DNA from: an uncultured Prevotella sp.
Lineage (GTDB): Bacteria > Bacteroidota > Bacteroidia > Bacteroidales > Bacteroidaceae
Assembly: GCA_905233555.1 (NCBI GenBank)
Contig: CAJODF010000006.1
Location: 20,029-84,028 of the forward strand
Direction: 5' to 3'
DNA length: 64,000 nt
Below are positions 36,214 to 43,939 of the stretch, in pieces. Each line of letters opens with the position of its first letter. Within the stretch, counting starts at the first letter, position 1. The position numbers and the translations under genes were made by a program. The notes under the pieces were generated by a model. It ran no database searches. It saw nothing but the letters and a program-made list of their open reading frames with translations, and was not told the origin of the DNA.

Positions 36214-36245
36214 TTTGGTGGTTTCGGGAGAAATGATTATCTTTG
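36214..36245 (+). promoter_or_regulatory. Full promoter (-33 TTTG, -7 TATCTTTG) for the HU-like gene
   Basis: TTTG at 36214-36217 and TATCTTTG at 36238-36245, exactly 20 bp apart, the consensus spacing of the Bacteroidetes housekeeping promoter. The transcript starts near 36250 and carries the 21-bp array in its leader. Confidence 0.8.
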
Positions 36246-36260
36246 CAGTTGAAAATTATG

Positions 36261-36344
36261 TTCAAGGGCGATGAACTTAAATTCAAAGTCGAAGAACATA
36301 TATTCAAAGGCGCTGAACATAAGTTCAAGACCGCTAAACGTAAA
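36261..36344. repeat. Four-unit 21-bp tandem array in the HU-like gene leader
   Basis: Four units of exactly 21 bases beginning TTCAAGGGCG, TTCAAAGTCG, TTCAAAGGCG and TTCAAGACCG. Units 1 and 3 contain the dyad TTCA-N7-TGAA; units 2 and 4 degenerate versions. The array is transcribed but lies before the chosen start codon at 36421. Confidence 0.85.
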
Positions 36345-36420
36345 CTACAAAGGATATCAGAAACAAATACAACAAGGATTCAAAGAAAATACAATACGAA
36401 CCAATAAAAAACGGACGACT

Positions 36421-37080
36421 ATGCCAAAATACATCCTCAAAGAACTGCCGGAGGAGATGACTGACGGCAAGAAGCGAATCTATCCGAAGATAGAGAACTA
36501 TATGATGCACAGTTACGACGAAGTGCTGAAACACATGCAGGACTATGGTCCCTTCAAGGAAGGTACGATACGGGGTGTGTTCGACACCTTTGTCGAGACC
36601 ATGAAAGCCTGGATGCCAATGGGACACCCGTTGAAGATAGACGGACTCGGCGTGTTCACGCTCTCATTGGGGTTCGACGAAAGTTATCCCTCGGAGAGAG
36701 CCGAACAGGCAGAAGCCTCAGCAGCCGATACAGAAAGCGGAAAGGAACCCAAATCGAAATATCGCCATGTGTGCATCAAAGGGATCAACTTCAAGCCTGA
36801 TGCCGCCCTCATCAGCAAGATGAATCGCGAGAGCACGTTTGAGCGCTCTGAGCCAGACATCAGGAAAGCGAGGAAATCTGGATACAGCCTTGAGCAGCGC
36901 ATCGCCATCGCCCACGACATCATCAGCCGTAACGGGTTCATGACCCTTTCCGACTATGCCATCGCTACTGGTCAAAGCCGTACAGCAGCATCGATCGACC
37001 TGAAGGATTTGACCTCAGACCCCAACTCGGGCATCACCACACGAGGCAGTCACTCACACAAGGTGTGGATCAAATTGTGA
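36421..37080 (+). CDS. HU-like DNA-binding protein with C-terminal extension
   Basis: The open frame extends upstream through the repeat array, but MPKYILKELPEEMTDGKK at 36421 is the natural start, since HU-like Bacteroidetes proteins begin this way. The N-terminal 130 residues match the HU/IHF-like fold of the phylum (TIRGVFDTFVETMKAWMPMGHPLKIDGLGVFTLSLG). The C-terminal part (about 155-219; LEQRIAIAHDIISRNGFMTLSDYAIATGQSRTAASIDLKDL) looks like a winged-helix or homeodomain-like unit. It is a single-gene transcript with its own full promoter and an unusual repeat leader. DNA-binding is likely; targets are unknown. Confidence 0.82.
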   Translation: MPKYILKELPEEMTDGKKRIYPKIENYMMHSYDEVLKHMQDYGPFKEGTIRGVFDTFVETMKAWMPMGHPLKIDGLGVFTLSLGFDESYPSERAEQAEASAADTESGKEPKSKYRHVCIKGINFKPDAALISKMNRESTFERSEPDIRKARKSGYSLEQRIAIAHDIISRNGFMTLSDYAIATGQSRTAASIDLKDLTSDPNSGITTRGSHSHKVWIKL

Positions 37081-37129
37081 AGTTTCTGTAAAAGTAGCGA
37101 AAAGATTCGTTGATTTCAAATATAAGTTG

Positions 37130-37137
37130 TATCTTTG
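37130..37137 (+). promoter_or_regulatory. -7 promoter box for pgi
   Basis: TATCTTTG followed by GCAG, 48 bp before the pgi start. Confidence 0.7.
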
Positions 37138-37185
37138 CAGAATGTTATTAGACAGATGAACAAAAGAACATTAATATAACAAAGT

Positions 37186-38541
37186 ATGAGTAACATTAAA
37201 TTAGACATCACAAAGGCTGCCTGCTTCCTTAAGGCAGGCGCAGTAGAGGCTTTCGAGCCGAAAGTAAAGGCTGCACAGAAGGCACTTGAAGAGGGCACTT
37301 GTCCAGGTAACGATTTCTTGGGTTGGCTGCATCTGCCCAGCAGCATCACGCCTGCATTTATCGACGAACTGCAGGCTTGTGCCAACACGCTCCGTGCGAA
37401 CTGCGAGGCTATCGTCGTCGCAGGTATCGGTGGTTCTTACCTCGGAGCCCGTGCCGTCATCGAAGCGCTGAGCAATTCATTTGCCTGGCTGGTTGGCGAC
37501 AAGAAGAATCCCACGATTCTCTTCGCAGGCAACAACATCGGTGAGGACTACCTCTTCGAACTGACAGAGTATCTGAAGGACAAGAAATTCGGTGTGATCA
37601 ATATCTCCAAAAGCGGAACAACCACTGAGACAGCCCTTACCTTCCGTCTGCTGAAGAAGCAGTGCGAGGCCCAGCGTGGCAAGGAAGAGGCCAAGAAGGT
37701 TATCGTAGCCATTACCGATGCCAAGCGTGGTGCTGCCCGTACTTGTGCTGACAAGGAGGGTTACAAGAGTTTTATCATCCCCGACAATGTGGGTGGACGC
37801 TTCTCTGTGCTGACACCAGTTGGTCTGCTGCCTATCGCCTGCGCAGGTTTCGACATTAAGGAACTCGTTGGAGGTGCCCAGGATATGGAAAAGGCTTGCG
37901 CTCCCAGCGTGCCTTTCGCAGAGAACCCCGCTGCCCAGTATGCAGCCGTTCGCAACGGGCTCTATCAGAGTGGCAAGAAGATTGAGATTATGGTGAACTT
38001 CCAGCCCAAGCTGCATTTTATGAGCGAGTGGTGGAAGCAACTCTACGGAGAAAGTGAGGGTAAGGACAATAAGGGTATCTTCCCTGCAAGTGTTGACTTC
38101 ACCACCGACCTGCACTCTATGGGACAGTGGATCCAGGAAGGCGAGCGCACCATCTTCGAGACGGTAATCAGCGTTGAGGAGCCTGAGAAGAAATTGCTCT
38201 TCCCCAGCGACGAGGAGAATCTCGACGGACTGAACTTCCTCGCTGGCAAGCGTGTGGATGAGGTGAACAAGATGGCAGAACTTGGCACAAAACTGGCTCA
38301 CGTGGATGGTGGCGTACCTAACATCCGCATCTCAATGCCTCGTCTCTCTGAGCGCTATCTGGGGCAACTCATCTACTTCTTCGAGATTGGCTGTGGCATC
38401 AGTGGTAACGTACTGGGCGTGAACCCATTCAACCAGCCTGGTGTAGAGGCCTACAAGAAGAACATGTTCGCCCTGCTCGACAAACCAGGCTACGAGGCAG
38501 AAAGCAAAGCCATCAAAGAGCGCCTCGCAAAAGAAGCATAA
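37186..38541 (+). CDS. pgi: Glucose-6-phosphate isomerase
   Basis: A 451-residue glycolytic isomerase of the short bacterial type. It shows [16 protein letters not shown], the sugar-phosphate loop [31 protein letters not shown], and the C-terminal [12 protein letters not shown]. Length is normal for the phylum. Its stop shares one base with the HAD gene (TAATG). It has its own promoter, which makes it independent of the accessory block inserted after gpsA. Confidence 0.96.
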   Translation: MSNIKLDITKAACFLKAGAVEAFEPKVKAAQKALEEGTCPGNDFLGWLHLPSSITPAFIDELQACANTLRANCEAIVVAGIGGSYLGARAVIEALSNSFAWLVGDKKNPTILFAGNNIGEDYLFELTEYLKDKKFGVINISKSGTTTETALTFRLLKKQCEAQRGKEEAKKVIVAITDAKRGAARTCADKEGYKSFIIPDNVGGRFSVLTPVGLLPIACAGFDIKELVGGAQDMEKACAPSVPFAENPAAQYAAVRNGLYQSGKKIEIMVNFQPKLHFMSEWWKQLYGESEGKDNKGIFPASVDFTTDLHSMGQWIQEGERTIFETVISVEEPEKKLLFPSDEENLDGLNFLAGKRVDEVNKMAELGTKLAHVDGGVPNIRISMPRLSERYLGQLIYFFEIGCGISGNVLGVNPFNQPGVEAYKKNMFALLDKPGYEAESKAIKERLAKEA

Positions 38542-39266
38542 TGTATCAACTCGCAATCAGAAAATACTTAGAAAGACACGGCTTTGAGGCACTGCGCCCC
38601 AAAGCCGTGCTCTTTGATATGGACGGCGTGCTTTACGATTCGATGCCCAATCACGCCATCGCCTGGCAACAGTCAATGGCACAATTCGGCATCCAGATGA
38701 CAGCCGATGACGCTTATGCCACTGAGGGAGCACGTGGGGTGGATACCATCCGACAGATGGTAAAGCGCCAACAGGGACGTGATATCGACGAGGCCGAAGC
38801 CCAGCGTATGTACGATGTCAAAAGCCATATCTTCCACTCCCTGCCGGAAGCCCCCATCATGCCAGGCATCCTCGACCTGATGCGACAGATACAGGCTGAT
38901 GGCATCCAGATAGGTGTAGTGACTGGCAGCGGACAGCGCCCACTGATCCAACGGATCCTCAGCGACTTCAAAGCCTTTGTCGATGAAGCCCATATTACGA
39001 CTGCATACGATGTAAAACACGGAAAGCCCAACCCGGATCCCTATCTCGTAGGTCTGAAGAAAGCAGGAAAACTAAAGCCCTACGAAGCCATCGTCGTGGA
39101 GAATGCGCCATTAGGCGTGCGAGCAGGTGTGGCAGCAAAGATTTTTACCGTTGCCGTAAATACTGGTCCACTGCCCGCCCAGATACTTCTCGACGCCAAT
39201 GCTGACCTGTTATTCCCCAAGATGACAGATTTCAGCGACAACTGGCACAACCTTTTCCCGTTGTAA
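38541..39266 (+). CDS. HAD-family phosphatase/phosphomutase, beta-phosphoglucomutase-like
   Basis: A 241-residue HAD protein. Motif I is FDMDGVLYDSMPNH (nucleophile aspartate near residue 26), motif II VTGSGQR, motif III lysine in HGKPNPDPYL, and motif IV VVENAPLGVRAG. The cap is the helical C1 type. The second aspartate and the KPxPDPYL motif suit sugar-phosphate phosphatases or beta-phosphoglucomutase. It is translationally coupled to pgi, which hints at a hexose-phosphate substrate. Confidence 0.9.
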   Translation: MYQLAIRKYLERHGFEALRPKAVLFDMDGVLYDSMPNHAIAWQQSMAQFGIQMTADDAYATEGARGVDTIRQMVKRQQGRDIDEAEAQRMYDVKSHIFHSLPEAPIMPGILDLMRQIQADGIQIGVVTGSGQRPLIQRILSDFKAFVDEAHITTAYDVKHGKPNPDPYLVGLKKAGKLKPYEAIVVENAPLGVRAGVAAKIFTVAVNTGPLPAQILLDANADLLFPKMTDFSDNWHNLFPL

Positions 39267-39267
39267 C

Positions 39268-40347
39268 CTATTTGTTCTTGACGATATATTTCTGATAGTA
39301 GGAAATAAGAAGTGTGGTCATCGGCAAGGCGATAATCATACCAAGAATACCCATCAACGAGCCCCAGATGGAGAGCGACAACAGGATAATGGCCGAATTG
39401 AGGCCTGTCACATGACCCATGATCTTCGGGGTCAGGATAGCATCCTGAATCGCTTGAACCACAGCAAATACTATCACTGCCATCAACATGATCATCCAGA
39501 AATTCTGACCTGTCTCGGCTGCCTTGACAATGGCCAACAGGATGGTGGGCACAAAACCGATGAGTTGGAGATAAGGCACCATGTTGAGCAGGCCGATAAA
39601 CAAGCCCAAACCCACAGCCATCGGAAAGTCGATAATGAGGAAACCAATACTGAAAAGGATACCCACACAGAATGCCACCATAGCCTGACCACGGAAATAT
39701 TTGTTCATACTATCCCCCACATCATGAACCAACTGGGTGGCAAAGGGACGATAACGCTCTGGCAACAGGCGAGGCCAACCAGTAGTGAGGCGTTCGTAGT
39801 CTAATAATATTAATAAGGTATAGAGGATAACCATAGATATCGTGAAGAGACTGGACACAATACTTATGGACTGGGTGATGACATCCCAGAGTTTCGGAAC
39901 AGTAGCCTTCACGCCATCGAGGAATCCATCCTGAGTGACGATGCCCTTGATATCTTCTACAGTGAGGTGTTCGCGAATAAAGTCCTCAATCGTATCAGGG
40001 ATATTATTCATAAGTTGCGACTGCGATAGATAGGCCACCAGCAAATCCTTCACTCGCGTCGTCTCTTCCACTATCGGGGGAAATATCAGCAAGAAGATGC
40101 CCGTGAGCACGAGTCCCACCACAAGGAAGGAACAAATGATGCCAAGAAATCGGTACTTCATCTTACAACGGTACTGGAAGAACTTTACCAACGGGAACAG
40201 TAGGTAGGCAATCAACCACGCCAGGAAAAACGGCACCAGCACGCCACTCAAACGGTTGAGTAGCATGACGATACCCGTTATTACTATCGCCCAAAGAAGT
40301 CCTCGAACGACGTTGTCAAATGTAAATTTCGTACGCCCTTCCATCAT
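39268..40347 (-). CDS. AI-2E family transporter
   Basis: A 359-residue membrane protein with eight predicted helices, of the PerM/YdiK/TqsA group. It shows the diagnostic GLFIGLLNMVPYLQLIGFVPT and DAILTPKIMGHVTGLNSAIILLSLSIWGSLMGI near the C-terminus. Members export autoinducer-2 or act as Na+/H+ antiporters; the substrate is not evident. The start overlaps the DUF4738 stop by 4 bp. It is convergent with the HAD gene, only 1 bp apart. Confidence 0.92.
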   Translation of the reverse strand: MMEGRTKFTFDNVVRGLLWAIVITGIVMLLNRLSGVLVPFFLAWLIAYLLFPLVKFFQYRCKMKYRFLGIICSFLVVGLVLTGIFLLIFPPIVEETTRVKDLLVAYLSQSQLMNNIPDTIEDFIREHLTVEDIKGIVTQDGFLDGVKATVPKLWDVITQSISIVSSLFTISMVILYTLLILLDYERLTTGWPRLLPERYRPFATQLVHDVGDSMNKYFRGQAMVAFCVGILFSIGFLIIDFPMAVGLGLFIGLLNMVPYLQLIGFVPTILLAIVKAAETGQNFWMIMLMAVIVFAVVQAIQDAILTPKIMGHVTGLNSAIILLSLSIWGSLMGILGMIIALPMTTLLISYYQKYIVKNK

Positions 40348-40919
40348 ATGTCCTCTTCTTCATTAGCATTGACACTGGGAGTATTGCCGTCGCCATAAGT
40401 ATCCAGATCGGTATCCCGACGTATGCCTACCTCTCCCAGACTGCTAACCGACACCACCATCGGTATATACTCATCAGTCTGTGGATGACAGACACTGGCG
40501 GCAAAGAAAAGGTTGGTACCCTCCACCTTGTCATAAACCAGTCCTTCAAGAATACCAGTCTGGCGATAGTCGTTGTCAAGACAGGCATCAAAAGCAGCCT
40601 TCGTAAAGACGCGGCTAAAGAAGACAGACCCGTCGGCACGCAGGATACGAAGAGAGATGCGGTTATCGACAAATTTTTGTCCCGTCTCATCCTTTACCAT
40701 CTTAAGACTGTCGTCCGGCACACGACGAATCTCCACCTGATAGTTCTTGTCGAGCCACTTGATGTCCGTGGTCTGGTTATATTCCTGCATCTTGATAGGC
40801 GCCTGCAATTTCGGCTGCTCAGCCTTGGGAGCGATGATGTCATCGCTCTTTTTCTTCTGACCACAACTCATCACCATCATGGCAACAACTACCAACCACA
40901 ATATCTGAATCTTTCTCAT
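40344..40919 (-). CDS. DUF4738 family lipoprotein
   Basis: A 191-residue lipoprotein. The start MRKIQILWLVVVAMMVMSCG at 40919 is chosen because it gives a proper lipoprotein signal with cysteine near residue 19; the longer frame crosses the promoter box. The mature part is beta-rich (YQVEIRRVPDDSLKMVKDE, ISLRILRADGSVFFSRVF) and ends in an acidic tail NANEEEDI. I recognise it as DUF4738, of unknown function. It is co-transcribed with the AI-2E transporter. Confidence 0.75.
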   Translation of the reverse strand: MRKIQILWLVVVAMMVMSCGQKKKSDDIIAPKAEQPKLQAPIKMQEYNQTTDIKWLDKNYQVEIRRVPDDSLKMVKDETGQKFVDNRISLRILRADGSVFFSRVFTKAAFDACLDNDYRQTGILEGLVYDKVEGTNLFFAASVCHPQTDEYIPMVVSVSSLGEVGIRRDTDLDTYGDGNTPSVNANEEEDI

Positions 40920-40944
40920 AATCTTAATGTAATGGTTTCGAGGA

Positions 40945-40952
40945 CAAAGGTA
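40945..40952 (-). promoter_or_regulatory. -7 promoter box for DUF4738
   Basis: CAAAGGTA on the plus strand reads TACCTTTG, 26 bp upstream of the DUF4738 start. Confidence 0.65.
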
Positions 40953-41003
40953 CGAAAAAAAGTGAAAACATAACAACGAAAAGAGAAAAAATCAGCATCT
41001 GAC

Positions 41004-41036
41004 ACAAAAAAAGTCTGCTTTTCACAAGCAGACTTT
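41004..41036 (-). terminator. Orphan minus-strand terminator
   Basis: A perfect 11-bp stem AAAGTCTGCTT (41010-41020) with AAGCAGACTTT (41026-41036), loop TTCAC. On the minus strand it is followed by T residues. No annotated minus-strand gene lies between it and 41234, so it may end a short RNA starting near 41160. The rest of 41037-41206 holds nothing else I recognise. Confidence 0.65.
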
Positions 41037-41206
41037 CTAATTTTGTTATCTGAAACCTAAATCTTAATACCTAAACGTATATTACTAACCAATTGAAAGG
41101 ACAGGCTCGCTTGCCATTTACATCCTTTTGACGTACAGATAGACAGAAAGTTTATTGCTCCTGCAAAATAATTTGTGTTTTTTAAGGCAATTCGACATAT
41201 TTTTAC

Positions 41207-41214
41207 TACCTTTG
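41207..41214 (+). promoter_or_regulatory. -7 promoter box for the DUF4230 operon
   Basis: TACCTTTG, 20 bp before the ATG at 41235; it excludes the earlier in-frame ATG at 41175. Confidence 0.7.
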
Positions 41215-41234
41215 CCCGTAAATTTAGCAATCAG

Positions 41235-41897
41235 ATGAAAAAGAGCAGTCTTTTTTTCGCATTGGTTTGTATGCTGTTCTGTGCCTGCAATGAGGGGAAA
41301 GAGCAAACGGCAGAACAAACTGGCTATCAGAGCATCGACACTGTGCCGATGCTGGTGATGCAAGTACAGAAATGCTCGAAACTCTACACCTCAGAATTCA
41401 AGGTACATAAGATTGTGACCCACGACGACGTGGTGCGCCTGAGGGGGTCAGTCATGCGTCAGGACTACAACATCAAGATTCCCCTCGGCGATCGTAAGAT
41501 TGCCATCCCGATGGACGCCACCCTGAAGGCCTACATCGACTTCAGCCAGTTTTCTGACAAGAATATCGAGCGACAGGGCGACAAGATTACCGTCCTACTG
41601 CCCGACCCTAAGGTGACGATGACTAGTTCCAAGATCGACCAGAAGAACGTACGTCATTATGTGGCTTTTGCCCGTGCCAACTTCAGTGATGCTGAGATGA
41701 CAGACTATGAACAGCAAGGGCGTGCCGCTATCATCCAGAGCATCCCTGATCTGGGAATCATCGACATCGCAAAGGAGAATGCCGCCAGGGTACTCGTTCC
41801 CATGCTCACCCAATTGGGATATCGGGAGGAGAACATCACCATCGCCTTCCGTAAGGAGTTTAACCAGAACAACATCATGAGACTATTAGAACAATGA
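41235..41897 (+). CDS. DUF4230 family lipoprotein
   Basis: A 220-residue protein starting MKKSSLFFALVCMLFCACN, a lipoprotein signal with the cysteine near residue 18. The body matches DUF4230: KIAIPMDATLKAYIDFSQFS, KITVLLPDPKVTMTSSKID, ARAAIIQSIPDLGI-like, and the C-terminal ENITIAFRKEF. Function unknown; it is envelope-located. It overlaps the following paralogue by 4 bp. Confidence 0.82.
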   Translation: MKKSSLFFALVCMLFCACNEGKEQTAEQTGYQSIDTVPMLVMQVQKCSKLYTSEFKVHKIVTHDDVVRLRGSVMRQDYNIKIPLGDRKIAIPMDATLKAYIDFSQFSDKNIERQGDKITVLLPDPKVTMTSSKIDQKNVRHYVAFARANFSDAEMTDYEQQGRAAIIQSIPDLGIIDIAKENAARVLVPMLTQLGYREENITIAFRKEFNQNNIMRLLEQ

Positions 41898-42487
41898 GAA
41901 AAAATACAGCAAAAATGCCCGACCTTGTCAAGATACTGGCGCTCATTGCCTTTATCCTCGTGTTTGTATGGCTGGCGTTCTTCAAGAAAGACAATAGCGT
42001 AGAACTCGGAGTCGATAACCAGATCGACGTCACTCCGACACAGATAGAGAGCATCAAGGAGATAGGTGAATGGGAATTTCTCAGCATCAGCAACGAAGAA
42101 CTGGTCGATACCATTCGCAAGGGTCTCTTCAGCGACGACCATCTGGTACGCATCTATTACGGTACCCTGCGACTGGGCATCAATATGCATCAGGTAAAGC
42201 CCCGCTGGCTCACCGTACAAGGCGACACCGTCACCGCCGTCCTGCCAAAGGTAGGATTGCTCGACAAGGACTTCATCGACGAGGCCCGTACGAAATCCTT
42301 CTACGAGAGTGGCAGATGGCAGGCAAAGGACAGAGAGGCCCTGTACAAGAAAGCCTACCGCCAGATGCTGAATCGCTGCCTCACCCCAGCCAACCTGCAG
42401 ACGGCACAGGAAAATGCCGAAGCGCAATTCCGCAAGATGATGCTCTCAATGGGCTACAAGAACGTACAGATATCATTCGAACAATAA
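41894..42487 (+). CDS. DUF4230 family protein, membrane-anchored paralogue
   Basis: A 197-residue second DUF4230 member, anchored by one N-terminal helix (ILALIAFILVFVWLAFF) instead of a lipid. It shares the shape of the upstream protein: a central LTVQGDTVTAVLPKVGLLDKDFIDE and a C-terminal NAEAQFRKMMLSMGYKNVQISFEQ. The tandem pair, one lipid-anchored and one in the inner membrane, suggests a two-part envelope complex. That is inference. It is followed 12 bp later by the amino-acid symporter. Confidence 0.8.
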   Translation: MRKNTAKMPDLVKILALIAFILVFVWLAFFKKDNSVELGVDNQIDVTPTQIESIKEIGEWEFLSISNEELVDTIRKGLFSDDHLVRIYYGTLRLGINMHQVKPRWLTVQGDTVTAVLPKVGLLDKDFIDEARTKSFYESGRWQAKDREALYKKAYRQMLNRCLTPANLQTAQENAEAQFRKMMLSMGYKNVQISFEQ

Positions 42488-42499
42488 TAAAGCACAAAG

Positions 42500-43855
42500 A
42501 TGGAAGGACTTAATGAATTCTTTACCGAACTGAGCGGTCTGCTGTGGGGCTGGCCGATGATCATATTACTATTAGGGACACATATATATCTGACCATTAT
42601 CCTGCGCTTCCCGCAACGGAAGATTTTCACTGCTATCCGACTTTCCGTCAGGCGCGACGCCAGTGCTTCAGGCGACGTGTCGCAATTCGGCTCTTTAGCC
42701 ACAGCCTTAGCGGCTACCATCGGCACAGGTAATATCATCGGTGTGGCAACCGCCATCGCACTGGGTGGCCCAGGCGCCGTGCTCTGGTGCTGGCTGACGG
42801 GCGTGTTCGGCATCGCTACGAAATATGCCGAGGGACTATTGGCCATCAAGTACAGGGTACAGACCCAAAGTGGCAAGATGATCGGCGGTCCGATGTATGC
42901 CTTAGAGCGTGGCCTTGGCTGGAAATGGCTGGCCATACTCTTCGCCATCTTCACGGCCTGCGCCTCTTTTGGTATCGGAAACACCGTACAGGCCAATGCC
43001 ATCGCCACACTGGCAAATGAGACCTACGAGATTTCTCCATACCTGACTGGCAGTTTCGTCTGTTTACTCACGGGTGCCGTCGTTCTGGGTGGTGTAAAGA
43101 GCATCGCCCGTGTCTGTAGCATGCTCGTACCATTTATGGCTTTCTTCTATGTCATCGGCTGCTTATACATTTTAGGAATGAATATTCATTACGTGTGGCC
43201 TGCTGTCAAATTGATCGTGGAGTCAGCCTTCAACCCACAGGCTGCCGGCGGCGGCTTTATAGGAACCACTGTGATGATGGTGGCCCGCTATGGTATTGCC
43301 CGTGGACTCTTCTCCAACGAGTCAGGTCTCGGTTCGGCCCCCATTGTGGCAGCCGCTGCGCAGACGCGCAACCCCGTACGCCAAGCCCTCGTCTCGTCGA
43401 GTGGCACCTTCTGGGATACTGTCATCATCTGTGCCCTGACAGGACTGGTTATCGTCAGCAGCATCATTGCCTATCCCGAAATCGGCTACGATAACGGCGC
43501 TACCCTCACCAAAGCCGCCTTCGCGAAAATCCCAGTCATAGGCACTCCGCTGCTCACTTTCGGCTTGTTCACCTTCGCCTTCTCCACCATCCTCGGGTGG
43601 TGCTACTATGGCGAAAAAGCGGTGGAGTATCTGAAGGGGAAACGATGGGTTATCGCTTATCGTGTCATCTATATTGCTGCCGCCTTCATCGGCAGTATCA
43701 TGAACCTTTCCATCGTCTGGCATTTCGCCGACTGCATGAACGCACTGATGGCTTTACCCAACCTGATTTCCCTGCTCTTCCTGAGCGGTATCGTCGTCAA
43801 CGAAACGAGGAAATATCTATGGCACAATCGTCTGGATGCTGTCGATAACACATAA
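42500..43855 (+). CDS. Sodium:alanine symporter family (AGCS) transporter
   Basis: A 451-residue inner-membrane carrier with about eleven helices. It shows the family segments GSLATALAATIGTGNIIGVATAIALGGPGAVLW, ARGLFSNESGLGSAPIVAAAAQT and FAFSTILGWCYYGEKAVEYL. It imports alanine or glycine with sodium. It is the third gene of the DUF4230 operon. Confidence 0.94.
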   Translation: MEGLNEFFTELSGLLWGWPMIILLLGTHIYLTIILRFPQRKIFTAIRLSVRRDASASGDVSQFGSLATALAATIGTGNIIGVATAIALGGPGAVLWCWLTGVFGIATKYAEGLLAIKYRVQTQSGKMIGGPMYALERGLGWKWLAILFAIFTACASFGIGNTVQANAIATLANETYEISPYLTGSFVCLLTGAVVLGGVKSIARVCSMLVPFMAFFYVIGCLYILGMNIHYVWPAVKLIVESAFNPQAAGGGFIGTTVMMVARYGIARGLFSNESGLGSAPIVAAAAQTRNPVRQALVSSSGTFWDTVIICALTGLVIVSSIIAYPEIGYDNGATLTKAAFAKIPVIGTPLLTFGLFTFAFSTILGWCYYGEKAVEYLKGKRWVIAYRVIYIAAAFIGSIMNLSIVWHFADCMNALMALPNLISLLFLSGIVVNETRKYLWHNRLDAVDNT

Positions 43856-43880
43856 AAAAACAAAAAATATCGGCCTATTA

Positions 43881-43912
43881 TTTGGAACTTTGCCAATTTT
43901 CCTCTATCTTTG
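43881..43912 (+). promoter_or_regulatory. Full promoter for the sensor kinase gene
   Basis: TTTG at 43881-43884 and TATCTTTG at 43905-43912, 20 bp apart. It overlaps an in-frame ATG at 43910, which is therefore not used. Confidence 0.75.
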
Positions 43913-43939
43913 CAAAAGAATAACAACGACCTATCAATC

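Noticed and set aside
36271-36420. Upstream extension of the HU-like protein
   Set aside because: It would translate the tandem repeats; the family N-terminus begins at 36421.
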